A stretch of DNA of 60,227 nucleotides. Source: CANRIN01 sp964493515 (GTDB taxonomy: Bacteria > Bacillota > Clostridia > Oscillospirales > JAAYOS01). The DNA lies in assembly GCA_964493515.1 (NCBI GenBank), contig CAZBNJ010000007.1, forward strand, positions 1 through 60,227, in the 5' to 3' direction. The position numbers were made by a program, and so were the translations under genes. Positions 36,072 to 48,420 of the stretch are shown one piece after another. Positions within the stretch are counted from its first letter, which is position 1. Each line of letters starts with the position of its first letter. Below the pieces are notes generated by a model. That model had not been told where the DNA came from and made no database searches. It saw only the letters and a list, made by a program, of their open reading frames with translations.

Positions 36072-39000
36072 TCAGTCCTTGAAGTAGCCCACACCGCCCT
36101 CGAATATCGGCTGATATTTGTTCATCGGCAGGTTCTTGGCTATCATCTCGCCCGACCGCTCGGTGTGCCCCATCTTGCCGAGCACGCGTCCGTCCGGGCT
36201 TATTATGCCCTCTATGGCGAACATCGAGCCGTTCGGATTGAACTCGCAGTCCATTGTCGGAACGCCCGCCTCGTCGCAATACTGGAAAGCTATCTGTCCG
36301 TTCGCGAGCAGGCGCTCAAGCTCAGCCTTCGGCGCGACGAACCGTCCCTCTCCGTGGCTTATCGGCACGGCGTGCACGTCGCCTGTGTTCATCAGCGACA
36401 GCCACGGCGACTTTACCGTTCCCACGCGCGTGCGCACATAGCGCGACTGATGCCGTCCGATGAGATTGTAGGTCAGTGTCGGCGCGGATTCGGACTCGGC
36501 GCGTATCTCGCCGTAGGGCAGCAGCCCGAGCGCGACAAGCGCCTGGAATCCGTTGCATATGCCGAGTGCAAGGCCGTCGCGCTTGTGCAGCAGCTCGTGC
36601 ACCGCGTCGGCTATCGCGGGATTGCGGAACAGCGCCTCGATGAACTTTGCCGAGCCGTCCGGTTCGTCACCGCCCGAAAATCCTCCGGGCAGCACCAGCA
36701 TATTTGCCGAACGTATAGCCCGCTCGAGCGCCGCCGTCGACTCGTCCAGCCACTGCGGCGTGAGGTTTCGGACGAGCACCACCTCGGCGTCGCCGCCGGC
36801 GCGTCGGACAGCCCGCGCGGTGTCCTCCTCACAGTTCGTTCCGGGAAACGCCACCACGACCGCCTTCGGTCGCGCGATACGGCTTGCACGAACGACCGGC
36901 GAGCGTTCGACGCAGTTTGCGGTCGGGCAGTCGCCGAAAGCTTCGGCACGGGTCGGGAATACCTTTTCGAGCTTACCCTCCCATACCGCGAGCAGGTCGG
37001 CGACGCTCTCGGCTTCTCCGCCGAGCTTTATCGTCCGCTCCTCCGTCGTCTCGCCTATCCGCTCAAACGGCAGCTCCTCGCGCGACACGACGATGATGCC
37101 CGCGGGATAGCGGTCGTACCACCCGTCAAAGTCCGCGTTTTCGGCAAAGCCTATGCGGTTGCCGAAGCTCATCTTCATTATTCCCTCGGCGACCGTGCCT
37201 GTGCCCACCGCCCACGCGGCGCTCACCCTGCCCTCGCGTATCAGCGCGCGGACCTGCTCCCAGTCGGCGAGATGCCTGTCAAATTCGTCCACACTACCGG
37301 TAGCGGCGAGATAGACCTTCTCCCCTGCATGCTTGAACTCCGGGCTTATCACGTCTCCCGCGTCGGCGGTGGCTATCGCAAAGCTCACAAGCGTAGGCGG
37401 CACGTCGAGCGAGCCGAACGAACCGCTCATCGAGTCCTTTCCACCTATCGCCGCCGCGCCGAGCCCTATCTGCGCCGTATACGCGCCGAGGAGTGCCGCC
37501 ATCGGCTTGCCCCAACGCTCGGGCGCGCTGCCGAGACGCTCAAAATACTCCTGGAAGGTCAGGTATACGTCCTTCGCGTCGCATCCGGCGGCGACCAGCT
37601 TTGCCACCGACGACACGACCGCCGCCTGCGCTCCTCCGAACTGATCGGCTTCGCTCAGGTACGGGTCAAAGCCGTAGCTCATCACCGAGCAGGTGGACGC
37701 TCCTGCGACCGGCAGCAGCGCCGCCATCACCTGCGAGGGTGTCCTCTGCGCAGCGCCGCCATATGGCATGAGCACCGAACCCGCGCCTATCGTCGAGTCG
37801 AACCGCTCGACAAGACCGCGCTTGCTCGCCGCGGACAGGCTTCCGATGAGCTTTCGCAGTCCGCGCTCGCACTTCGGCGCGGCGTTCTGCTTCACAACGT
37901 GCGCAGCCGCTGATTTCGGCGCGCCGTTGGTGTCGAGGAACGCGCGGCTGATGTCCACAATGGTCTTTCCGCACCAGCTCATGCGAAGGCGCGGCTCTTC
38001 GGTTATCTCAGCGACGACGGTACTCTCCAGGTTCTCCCCCGCCGCAAGCTCGCGGAATCGGTCAACGTCCTGCGGCGCGACGACCACCGCCATGCGCTCC
38101 TGCGACTCGCTTATCGCAAGCTCGGTGCCGTCAAGGCCCTCGTACTTGCGCGGCACACGGTCGAGGTCGATGACAAGTCCGTCGGCAAGCTCGCCTATCG
38201 CGACCGACACACCGCCCGCGCCGAAGTCGTTGCAGCGCTTTATGAGATTCGCCGCCTCCTTTGTGCGGAACAGGCGCTGGAGCTTGCGCTCCTCCGGCGG
38301 ATTTCCCTTCTGCACCTCGGCGGCGCAGGTCTCAAGCGACTTTGTCGTGTGCGACTTGGACGAGCCGGTGGCTCCGCCAATGCCGTCGCGTCCGGTGCGG
38401 CCTCCGAGCAGTATCACCTTGTCGCCGGGCGCGGGTCGCTCGCGGCGGATGTTCTCCGCGGGCGCCGCTCCCACGACCGCGCCTATCTCAAGGCGTTTTG
38501 CGACATAACCGGGGTGATACAGCTCGTCGACAAGCCCGGTCGCAAGCCCTATCTGGTTGCCGTAAGACGAGTATCCCTGCGCAGCGGTGGTGGTCAGCTT
38601 GCGCTGCGGCAGCTTTCCGGGCAGGGTGTCGCCGAGCGGGACGGTCGGGTCGCCCGCGCCGGTCACGCGCATCGCCTGATAGACATAGCTTCGACCGCTG
38701 AGCGGGTCGCGTATCGCGCCGCCGAGGCAGGTCGCCGCGCCTCCGAACGGCTCGATCTCGGTCGGATGGTTGTGCGTCTCGTTCTTGAACATCAATATCC
38801 AGTCCTGCTCCCCGCCGTCTATCTTCGCCTTTATCTTAATGGAGCAGGCGTTTATCTCCTCTGATTCGTCCAGGTTTCCAAGCATACCGCGCTTTTTCAG
38901 TACCTTTGCCGCCGACGTCGCGACATCCATCAGCGTCACCGGACGGGACTTCGCCGCGTCGCCGCGCGCCTCTATCCGCTCGGTGAGGTACTGCTCAAAC

Positions 39001-39740
39001 GCCGCCCTCACCCGCGCGTCATCTATCGTCACGTCCTCCAGCTTGGTGTTGAAGGTGGTGTGGCGGCAGTGGTCCGACCAGTAGGTGTCGACCACGCGAA
39101 GCTCGGTTATCGTCGGGTCGCGGCGCTCCCGGCGGAAGTAGTCGCGGAAGAACTTTAGATCCTCCAGGTCCATCGCCAGTCCAAGCTCGTCAAGCAGCTT
39201 TGCAAGCTCCCCGTCGCCGCTTTCGCAGAAGCCGTCCAGCGTCCGCACGGTCGTGGGTATGTCGAACTCGCGCGCGAGGGTGGACGGCTTGTCCATCGAC
39301 GCCTCGCGGCACTCGACCGGGTTTATTATATACGACTTGATGCGCTCGAGCAGGTCTGGCGCGAGCGTTCCGTCGAACACATACACCGTCGCGGCTGCGC
39401 AGGTCGGACGCTCGCCCTTGGTCATCATCTGTATGCACTGGGCACAGCTGTCCGCGCGCTGGTCGTACTGCCCGGGCAGCGGTTCGACGGCTATCACCGT
39501 GTGCTCGCCCGCCATCTCCGGCAGCGTCTCGTCGTGGCAGACATCGGTCTGCGCGCGCGCGATAACTCCCGCTTTTGCCGCCTCGTATGTCGCGCCGTCT
39601 ATGCCCTCAAGGTCATAGCGGTAGAAGATGCGCAGCTGCGGTATCTCGACCGACAGCGCATCCGAAAGGTCGCGGCGCAGCGCTCGGGCTTCCAAGTCGA
39701 AACCCTCCCGCCGCTCGGTGTATGCTCGAAAGACGCTCAT
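36072..39740 (-). CDS. purL: Phosphoribosylformylglycinamidine synthase, single-chain large form
   Basis: Fourth step of purine synthesis (FGAR to FGAM, using glutamine and ATP). The start is ATG 39738-39740 (MSVFRAYTERREGF) after GAGGTG; a GTG three codons upstream overlaps that site. The 1222 residues combine a PurS-like N-terminus and the synthetase core (DTYWSDHCRHTTF, MFKNETHNHPTEIEPFGGAATCLGG, GGKDSMSGSF). A C-terminal glutamine amidotransferase has the nucleophile in ALGICNGFQAL and the His/Glu region ISHGEGRF. Bacillota often split this enzyme into PurS, PurL and PurQ; here it is fused. It is separated from purMND by over 18 kb. Confidence 0.96.
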   Translation of the reverse strand: MSVFRAYTERREGFDLEARALRRDLSDALSVEIPQLRIFYRYDLEGIDGATYEAAKAGVIARAQTDVCHDETLPEMAGEHTVIAVEPLPGQYDQRADSCAQCIQMMTKGERPTCAAATVYVFDGTLAPDLLERIKSYIINPVECREASMDKPSTLAREFDIPTTVRTLDGFCESGDGELAKLLDELGLAMDLEDLKFFRDYFRRERRDPTITELRVVDTYWSDHCRHTTFNTKLEDVTIDDARVRAAFEQYLTERIEARGDAAKSRPVTLMDVATSAAKVLKKRGMLGNLDESEEINACSIKIKAKIDGGEQDWILMFKNETHNHPTEIEPFGGAATCLGGAIRDPLSGRSYVYQAMRVTGAGDPTVPLGDTLPGKLPQRKLTTTAAQGYSSYGNQIGLATGLVDELYHPGYVAKRLEIGAVVGAAPAENIRRERPAPGDKVILLGGRTGRDGIGGATGSSKSHTTKSLETCAAEVQKGNPPEERKLQRLFRTKEAANLIKRCNDFGAGGVSVAIGELADGLVIDLDRVPRKYEGLDGTELAISESQERMAVVVAPQDVDRFRELAAGENLESTVVAEITEEPRLRMSWCGKTIVDISRAFLDTNGAPKSAAAHVVKQNAAPKCERGLRKLIGSLSAASKRGLVERFDSTIGAGSVLMPYGGAAQRTPSQVMAALLPVAGASTCSVMSYGFDPYLSEADQFGGAQAAVVSSVAKLVAAGCDAKDVYLTFQEYFERLGSAPERWGKPMAALLGAYTAQIGLGAAAIGGKDSMSGSFGSLDVPPTLVSFAIATADAGDVISPEFKHAGEKVYLAATGSVDEFDRHLADWEQVRALIREGRVSAAWAVGTGTVAEGIMKMSFGNRIGFAENADFDGWYDRYPAGIIVVSREELPFERIGETTEERTIKLGGEAESVADLLAVWEGKLEKVFPTRAEAFGDCPTANCVERSPVVRASRIARPKAVVVAFPGTNCEEDTARAVRRAGGDAEVVLVRNLTPQWLDESTAALERAIRSANMLVLPGGFSGGDEPDGSAKFIEALFRNPAIADAVHELLHKRDGLALGICNGFQALVALGLLPYGEIRAESESAPTLTYNLIGRHQSRYVRTRVGTVKSPWLSLMNTGDVHAVPISHGEGRFVAPKAELERLLANGQIAFQYCDEAGVPTMDCEFNPNGSMFAIEGIISPDGRVLGKMGHTERSGEMIAKNLPMNKYQPIFEGGVGYFKD

Positions 39741-39760
39741 TGGCGGCACCTCACATAAAT

Positions 39761-39790
39761 ATTATGATAGCTTACTCATACATTTTACAA
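39761..39790 (-). promoter_or_regulatory. Putative promoter for purL
   Basis: Minus-strand TTGTAA, 18-base spacer, CATAAT, about 20 bp before the ribosome binding site. No purine riboswitch or PurR box pair was recognised. Confidence 0.5.
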
Positions 39791-39811
39791 CAAAATACGC
39801 CGCGCCGCAAT

Positions 39812-39849
39812 CCGCAAAATAAACAAAGGAGAGCCTTCGCCCTCCTTTG
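39812..39849 (-). terminator. Terminator of the small Cys-rich membrane protein operon
   Basis: An 8-bp stem (39824-39831 with 39842-39849, CAAAGGAG/CTCCTTTG) with extra GAGAGCC/GGC pairing in the loop, then TTTGTTTATTTT on the minus strand. It sits just past the stop of the third small gene. Confidence 0.8.
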
Positions 39850-39853
39850 CAGG

Positions 39854-40057
39854 TCAATTTGTTTTCTTCTTTATCACAAATCCGCCGGCAGTGCCCGCCT
39901 TTGCCCGAGCCGACGCCGTTCCGACCATCGTCGGACCATGGACGTGATCGTTAGTGCCAAACTTCCACTCCATACTGCGCGGCGACAAAAGCATTCCTAT
40001 AATCACGCCGAGCAGCAGAAACACCAGCTTGACCATCCGTGCTCTCTTCTTGTCCAT
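39854..40057 (-). CDS. Small YtxH-like single-pass membrane protein (third gene of the operon)
   Basis: The start is ATG 40055-40057 (MDKKRARMVKLVFLLLG), 13 bp after the stop of the preceding gene; this gives 67 residues. There is no clear ribosome binding site, so translation is probably coupled. A membrane helix (about 8-24) ends in GVIIGMLLSPRSMEWKFGTND, close in pattern to GLALGLLMSPIKNGIGCNSG of the neighbouring protein. That shape recalls the glycine-rich helix and APxxG turn of YtxH proteins. The tail is basic and has no cysteines, unlike its two operon partners. The sequence shows no further function. Confidence 0.65.
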   Translation of the reverse strand: MDKKRARMVKLVFLLLGVIIGMLLSPRSMEWKFGTNDHVHGPTMVGTASARAKAGTAGGFVIKKKTN

Positions 40058-40070
40058 ATTCGGCAAACGC

Positions 40071-40316
40071 TTACGCGTCCTCCTCTTTGTCGCAATCGCA
40101 GTCCTCGCCGCAGTCACAGCCTTCGCCGCACTCGCCGCAGCAGTCGGCAAGCTCATCGTCCCAGTGATAGTGGTTGGTGATGTTGCCGCTGTTGCAGCCT
40201 ATTCCGTTCTTTATCGGCGACATGAGCAGTCCGAGCGCAAGTCCGCCGCAAAAAGCCGCGAATATCTTCAGTCCGGTGTGGCTGTTCCTCGCCGGATTCA
40301 GCATCATCTTCTTCAT
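40071..40316 (-). CDS. Small membrane protein with metallothionein-like Cys tail (second gene of the operon)
   Basis: 81 residues from ATG 40314-40316, preceded by AGGGAG. A glycine-rich membrane helix (about 16-32, KIFAAFCGGLALGLLMSP) is followed by a turn with His/Asn (NITNHYHW). An acidic tail holds seven cysteines in 17 residues (Cys59, 60, 63, 67, 69, 73, 75), ending in KEEDA. The dense Cys/Asp/Glu pattern suggests binding of soft metals or a metal-thiolate cluster at the membrane face. This is an inference from composition. The neighbouring genes have related shapes. Confidence 0.72.
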   Translation of the reverse strand: MKKMMLNPARNSHTGLKIFAAFCGGLALGLLMSPIKNGIGCNSGNITNHYHWDDELADCCGECGEGCDCGEDCDCDKEEDA

Positions 40317-40328
40317 CCTGCGCTCCCT

Positions 40329-40571
40329 TTAGCCCGCGAAGTCCTCGGAGCCGATCTCCTGCTCCTCCTCGCCGCAGCAGCAATCGCCCTCGCCGCACTC
40401 GCAGCTCTCGTCGTCGCAGGTGCAGGTCTTGCCCATCGCGTCGCTTACCTTCGACTTTACCTTGTCGACAAACTGCTCAACGTTCAGCTCGACGTCAATC
40501 TTATTGTTCGCCAGATAGTATCCAAGCGCTGTGCCAGCACCGAACAGCACGATCTTACCAAAAATCTTCAT
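40329..40571 (-). CDS. Small membrane protein with metallothionein-like Cys tail (first gene of the operon)
   Basis: 80 residues from ATG 40569-40571 with a perfect AGGAGG site. A hydrophobic N-terminus (about 4-21, FGKIVLFGAGTALGYYL) is followed by an amphipathic stretch (IDVELNVEQFVDKVKSKVSDAMG). An acidic tail has seven cysteines in 17 residues (Cys50, 52, 57, 59, 64, 65, 66). The Cys count and spacing length equal those of the second gene although the sequences differ. The promoter at 40616-40644 drives it. The function is unknown; metal storage or sensing is only a suggestion. Confidence 0.75.
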   Translation of the reverse strand: MKIFGKIVLFGAGTALGYYLANNKIDVELNVEQFVDKVKSKVSDAMGKTCTCDDESCECGEGDCCCGEEEQEIGSEDFAG

Positions 40572-40615
40572 AACAGTGTACCTCCTAATTTGTCGGCATA
40601 ACGCCTTGTACGTCT

Positions 40616-40644
40616 ATTATACAACTCAAACCGCAAGAATACAA
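40616..40644 (-). promoter_or_regulatory. Strong sigma-A-type promoter for the small Cys-rich operon
   Basis: Minus-strand TTGTAT, 17-base spacer, consensus TATAAT, about 45 bp upstream of the first small gene and after the nifJ terminator. Confidence 0.78.
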
Positions 40645-40667
40645 TAGCGTTTTGGTCAAAAGTTTAT

Positions 40668-40703
40668 AAAAAGACGGCGTGCGAGGTCTCCCCACACGCC
40701 GTC
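40668..40703 (-). terminator. Intrinsic terminator after nifJ
   Basis: A perfect 9-bp stem (40673-40681 with 40695-40703, GACGGCGTG/CACGCCGTC), then TTTTTATAAAC on the minus strand. Confidence 0.92.
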
Positions 40704-40716
40704 CGTAGTTCGATGC

Positions 40717-44268
<3,552 letters not shown>

Positions 44269-44327
44269 TAATCTTCCTCCTCACATTCATCAAAGAGCCG
44301 ACATGCGGCTCTATTTGTCCGCTAATC

Positions 44328-44356
44328 ATTTTACCACTAAATTTTTTATCTGTAAA
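44328..44356 (-). promoter_or_regulatory. Sigma-A-type promoter for nifJ
   Basis: Minus-strand TTTACA, 17-base spacer, TAAAAT. It lies 60 bp upstream of nifJ and about 85 bp from the divergent yifB promoter. Confidence 0.75.
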
Positions 44357-44439
44357 CACCAAAAAGCAGGAATTTTTGAAAATTCATATTTTTCCCGTTC
44401 CGGCATCCGCTTATACTCGCGCGTTCAAAACAGCGGCTA

Positions 44440-44468
44440 TTGCAAATCATGGCGAAATAAGCTATAAT
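44440..44468 (+). promoter_or_regulatory. Sigma-A promoter for the yifB operon
   Basis: TTGCAA, 17-base spacer, consensus TATAAT, 56 bp before the TTG start codon. Confidence 0.85.
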
Positions 44469-44524
44469 ATCGTATACATATAAAATATACCCATCCGCGC
44501 GGGTTTTCGGGAGGTGCGGCTAAC

Positions 44525-46048
44525 TTGATAACGGTAATTCAGTCGCTTGGAATATCGGGCATAGAGGCATATCCGGTCACCATCGAGACATTCATCTCAA
44601 ACGGACTGCCAGGCTTCGACGTCGTGGGACTGCCGGACGCCGCCGTTCGCGAGAGCCGCGAGCGCGTTCGTGCCGCGATGAAAAGCTGCGGCTTCGGCTT
44701 CCCGTCGGGCAGGATAACGGTAAATCTCGCGCCCGCCGACACCAGAAAAGAGGGCGCGGTCTACGACCTGCCCATCTTTCTCGGACTGCTCGCGTCGGCG
44801 GAGGACGGCTTTCGGATACCGCGCGACGCGGTGTTCGTCGGCGAGCTTTCTCTTGGCGGTGAGCTTCGTCCGATGACCGGCGCGCTGCCGATGGCTCTCG
44901 CCGTCAAGGAGGCAGGATTCAAGTCGCTGTTCCTCCCGCTGGAAAACGCGTCGGAGGCGGCGCACGCCGACGGTGTCGAGGTCTACGGCGCGCGGTGCGT
45001 CGAGGAGATAATCGACCATCTGCGCGGCGTAAAGAGCATCGCTCCGTCGGTGGCGGGCATGCCCGACGAGGCAAGCGCGGACGATCTCGACTTTTCGGAC
45101 GTAAAGGGACAGTCGGCGGCAAAGCGGGCGCTGGAGGTCGCGGCTGCCGGCGGTCACAACATCCTGCTCGAAGGCCCTCCCGGCTCGGGAAAGAGTATGC
45201 TGGCGCGCCGACTGCCGTCGATACTGCCCGCCATGAGCCGCGAGGAGCTGTTTGAATCCACCAAGATACACTCGGTCGCGGGACTGCTGTCCAGCCGCAA
45301 CCCGGTGCTCAGCTCACGACCCTTCCGCTCGCCGCACCACACCGTCTCGGTCGCGGGACTGACCGGCGGCGGCGGACGCAACGGCGCGCTTCCGCAGCCC
45401 GGCGAGTTTTCGCTCGCACACAACGGCGTGCTGTTCATGGACGAATTTCCCGAGTTCAACCGCGCGGCGCTCGAAACGCTGCGTCAGCCGCTGGAGGACG
45501 GAGTGATAACCCTCACCCGCGCAAGCGGAACGGTCACATATCCCGCGCGGTTCATGCTGGTCTGCGCGATGAATCCCTGCCGCTGCGGCTGGCTGGGACA
45601 TCCCATCCGCGAGTGCACCTGCACCGACGCGCAGATAGCGCAGTACCGCTCGCGGCTGTCCGGCCCGATACTCGACCGCATAGATATGCGGCTCACCGTG
45701 CCGTCGCTCGGTTATGACGAGCTTGCGAGCCGCGGCGAGGGCGAGAAGTCGGCGGACATCCGCTCCCGCGTCGAGCGCGCGCGTCAGATCGCCCGCGAGC
45801 GTATGCGCGAATACGGCGTGGAGTGCAACGCGCAGATACCCGCTCCGCTGGTCGGCGAGATATGCAAGCCAGACGAGGGCGGCGCCTCGCTCATTCGCAT
45901 GGCGTTCAGCAAGGGACTTACCGGTCGTTCGTACGACCGCATACTGCGGCTCGCGCGCACTATCGCCGACCTTGCCGACTCAGAAAAGGTACTTATCACC
46001 CACGTCGCCGAGGCGCTCCAGTATCGCGGCGAGGATGCAGCACAGTGA
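44525..46048 (+). CDS. YifB/ComM-family Mg-chelatase-like AAA+ ATPase
   Basis: A 507-residue member of the ComM/YifB group; ComM is a branch-migration helicase in transformation. The start codon is TTG 44525, placed 8-9 bp after GGGAGGTG. An N-terminal Lon-S5-like ChlI domain (about 20-140, LPGFDVVGLPDAAVRESRERV) precedes the AAA+ core. The core has Walker A EGPPGSGKSMLARRLP and Walker B-type GVLFMDEFPEF. CAMNPCRCGWLGHPIRECTCTDAQIAQYRSRLSGPILDRIDM and a C-terminal Mg-chelatase subdomain complete it. Together with dprA it gives two transformation-associated genes in the window. Confidence 0.92.
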   Translation: MITVIQSLGISGIEAYPVTIETFISNGLPGFDVVGLPDAAVRESRERVRAAMKSCGFGFPSGRITVNLAPADTRKEGAVYDLPIFLGLLASAEDGFRIPRDAVFVGELSLGGELRPMTGALPMALAVKEAGFKSLFLPLENASEAAHADGVEVYGARCVEEIIDHLRGVKSIAPSVAGMPDEASADDLDFSDVKGQSAAKRALEVAAAGGHNILLEGPPGSGKSMLARRLPSILPAMSREELFESTKIHSVAGLLSSRNPVLSSRPFRSPHHTVSVAGLTGGGGRNGALPQPGEFSLAHNGVLFMDEFPEFNRAALETLRQPLEDGVITLTRASGTVTYPARFMLVCAMNPCRCGWLGHPIRECTCTDAQIAQYRSRLSGPILDRIDMRLTVPSLGYDELASRGEGEKSADIRSRVERARQIARERMREYGVECNAQIPAPLVGEICKPDEGGASLIRMAFSKGLTGRSYDRILRLARTIADLADSEKVLITHVAEALQYRGEDAAQ

Positions 46049-46070
46049 CCGAAAACCAAAGGAGGAACCG

Positions 46071-46982
46071 ATGAACATCTTCAAACAGCCCGCTCCCGGC
46101 TATCTCAAAAAGCGCACGCGATTCAACTCCTGCGTGCTGCTCTTCTGGGCAATCATCTTCTTCGCCGTATACGTTCTTTACGCGCGTACCGCGATGCTCT
46201 ACGTCAAAAACGCCGCCACCGACGGCGTTGCGCTGGATACCGCCGTGCTTGCGGCGGACAGCGGTTCGGTCACCGTTCCGGCAAGCGGCGATCACTTCGA
46301 CTACGACGGCTCGGGTGCGACGATACCCGAATCGCTGCTTATCGAACAGGTCTACCGTCAGGGCGACTACTATCGCTTCCTCGTGCCGGTCGAGAAGGTC
46401 GAGATGACCGACGTCGGCTACTATCTGTCCGAATCGGCAAGCACGCTCCGCTTCTTCCGTGGCGACGATGCCGCGTTCGAGCGACAGGGCGACATAAGCC
46501 AGCGGCTCGCGCTCGTGACCGTCGGCGGCGTAAAATACGCGACGCTTATGACCTACGGCTCGGAGATACGCGACGGCGACCTCGTTCCCTGCGGCGTGTT
46601 CAGCTCAATGCCCGTCTATGTCCTGTGGGACCTCGGCGCTATCGGCTATGAGGGCGAGACCCTGTCCGCATATCTGCTCGACTTTCGCGACATTCCGGTG
46701 GAGGCGGAGGGCAACGACCTTGTCATGCTCATCGTCTTTTCGGTGATCTTCCCGCTCTTCCTGCTCTATGCGATACTCTGCCTCGTCTTCCCGCGGCTGC
46801 ACATGAACTATGTGCTCCTCTCCCGCTCGGATGACCCGGACGAGCTGAGCGCGGTGCTCGAGCAGGAGATGGATCAGGAGGGCGTGTACAAGCAGGGTCG
46901 CCAGGTATATACCGAGCACTACATCATCAAGGAGACGCTGCACTCGACAAAGGTGTTCAAAAACCACCTGAACCGCCACTGA
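46071..46982 (+). CDS. Two-TM membrane protein of unknown function
   Basis: 303 residues from ATG 46071 with GGAGG 6 bp upstream. A membrane helix near the N-terminus (about 19-41) and a second one near residues 216-240 (VMLIVFSVIFPLFLLYAILCLVF) enclose an extracellular domain of about 170 residues rich in Asp/Tyr/Val. The C-terminal about 60 residues (DDPDELSAVLEQEMDQEGVYKQGRQVYTEHYIIKE) are cytoplasmic. The layout resembles membrane-tethered domain proteins seen in clostridia, but no named family was recognised. It lies between yifB and a MATE gene, close enough for co-transcription. Confidence 0.75.
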   Translation: MNIFKQPAPGYLKKRTRFNSCVLLFWAIIFFAVYVLYARTAMLYVKNAATDGVALDTAVLAADSGSVTVPASGDHFDYDGSGATIPESLLIEQVYRQGDYYRFLVPVEKVEMTDVGYYLSESASTLRFFRGDDAAFERQGDISQRLALVTVGGVKYATLMTYGSEIRDGDLVPCGVFSSMPVYVLWDLGAIGYEGETLSAYLLDFRDIPVEAEGNDLVMLIVFSVIFPLFLLYAILCLVFPRLHMNYVLLSRSDDPDELSAVLEQEMDQEGVYKQGRQVYTEHYIIKETLHSTKVFKNHLNRH

Positions 46983-47006
46983 ACCCAACCATTCAAGGAG
47001 ATATAT

Positions 47007-48410
47007 ATGTTCAAATCGCTTCGCAGGCCTCGCGAATTCTACCGCTCCTTCTTCGCAATGGCCATACCTGTCATGCTTCAAAATCTCATCAGCTCGTCGC
47101 TCGGACTTGTTGACACCTTTATGGTCGGCACGCTCGGACAGGATGAGCTGGGCGGTCTGAGCATCGCGAACACACCGTTCTTCGTCGCCATGCTCTTCGT
47201 GTTCGGACTTCAGAGCGGCGGCGCGGTGCTGATGAGTCAGTATTGGGGCAAGCGGGATATACCGACGATAAACCGCGTGCTCGGCATCACATGGATGTTC
47301 GCTGTCGGCGCGAGTTTCATCTTCGCAACGGTAGTTTTCCTCTTCCCACGCTCGGTGATGGGACTTATCACCAACAACGCGGCTCAGATGGACGTCGCGG
47401 TGCGCTACGGCCGCATCGTCGCCTATTCATACGTCATAAACTCGTTTACTTCAATATATATCGGCGCGCGCCGAAGCTGCGAAAGTCCGAAGCTCGGCAC
47501 GGCGGTCGTGATAATCGGCATGAGCTCGAACGTCGTCTTTAACTATATCTTCATCTTCGGAAAGCTCGGTTTCGCGCCGATGGGCGTAGAGGGCGCGGCG
47601 CTTGGCACGCTTGTGGCGCGCATCATCGAGCTTATCGTCGTTGTCGTGTACATGGTCGCGACGCAGCGCCGTGAAAGCCAGGTGCTGAAGCTGATGCCCT
47701 CCCGCATATTCCGTCCGGGCGTGACGATAATGAAGGACTTCCTGCGCTACGCCTCGCCGGTCATGCTCAACGAGACGATGTGGGGACTGGGCTTTTCGAT
47801 GTACACCGTGATATTCGGTCACATGGCGACAAGCGGCGATGTCGTCCCCGCCTACTCGGTCGCGCGCAGCATCGAGCAGATAGCCACCGTCGCGATGATG
47901 GCGGTCGCGAACGCCACGGCGGTGCTCGTCGGAAAGTCGGTCGGCGCGGGCGACAGCAAGGAGAACGTGTTCTCGCTGTCCCGCACCTTTATCACCATCG
48001 CGATGCTGTCCGGGCTTGTAAGCGGGCTGCTACTTCTTATCGTGCTGTTCACCGTCCTGCGTCCGTTCGTCTACCCCGCGTTTGATCTCACCGAAGGCGC
48101 ACAGCATGCCTGCACGATAATCCTCACGCTCCAGGGCATATTCTGCCTGTTCCGATCGTTCAGCTCCACGCTGGTGGTCGGAGTGCTGCGCGGCGGCGGC
48201 GACGTGAACTTCGGTCTTGTCATCGACATAAGCGCGATGTGGTTCTACGCCATACCCGCCGGAGCCATTGCGGGACTGGTCTTTGGGCTTGACATACTCT
48301 GGGTATATCTTCTCATCATGTCGGAGGAGCTTATCAAGTTCGCGCTCGGCATGATACGTTTCCGCAGCGGGAAATGGATACGAAACGTCACCCGCGATAT
48401 CGTCGCATAA
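47007..48410 (+). CDS. MATE-family multidrug/sodium antiporter
   Basis: 467 residues with about twelve hydrophobic segments. The two MATE halves start with PVMLQNLISSSLGLVDTFMVGTLGQDELGGLSIANTPFF and ASPVMLNETMWGLGFSMYTVIFGHMATSGDVVPAYSVARS. These are the usual repeated halves that swap drug or cation for sodium or protons. AAGGAGATATAT precedes the start. The substrate is not predictable. It is the third gene of the plus-strand yifB run. Confidence 0.92.
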   Translation: MFKSLRRPREFYRSFFAMAIPVMLQNLISSSLGLVDTFMVGTLGQDELGGLSIANTPFFVAMLFVFGLQSGGAVLMSQYWGKRDIPTINRVLGITWMFAVGASFIFATVVFLFPRSVMGLITNNAAQMDVAVRYGRIVAYSYVINSFTSIYIGARRSCESPKLGTAVVIIGMSSNVVFNYIFIFGKLGFAPMGVEGAALGTLVARIIELIVVVVYMVATQRRESQVLKLMPSRIFRPGVTIMKDFLRYASPVMLNETMWGLGFSMYTVIFGHMATSGDVVPAYSVARSIEQIATVAMMAVANATAVLVGKSVGAGDSKENVFSLSRTFITIAMLSGLVSGLLLLIVLFTVLRPFVYPAFDLTEGAQHACTIILTLQGIFCLFRSFSSTLVVGVLRGGGDVNFGLVIDISAMWFYAIPAGAIAGLVFGLDILWVYLLIMSEELIKFALGMIRFRSGKWIRNVTRDIVA

Positions 48411-48420
48411 CGGAGGGACT

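Noticed and set aside
39741..39812. A purine riboswitch upstream of purL
   Set aside because: The leader is too short and has no paired aptamer arms.
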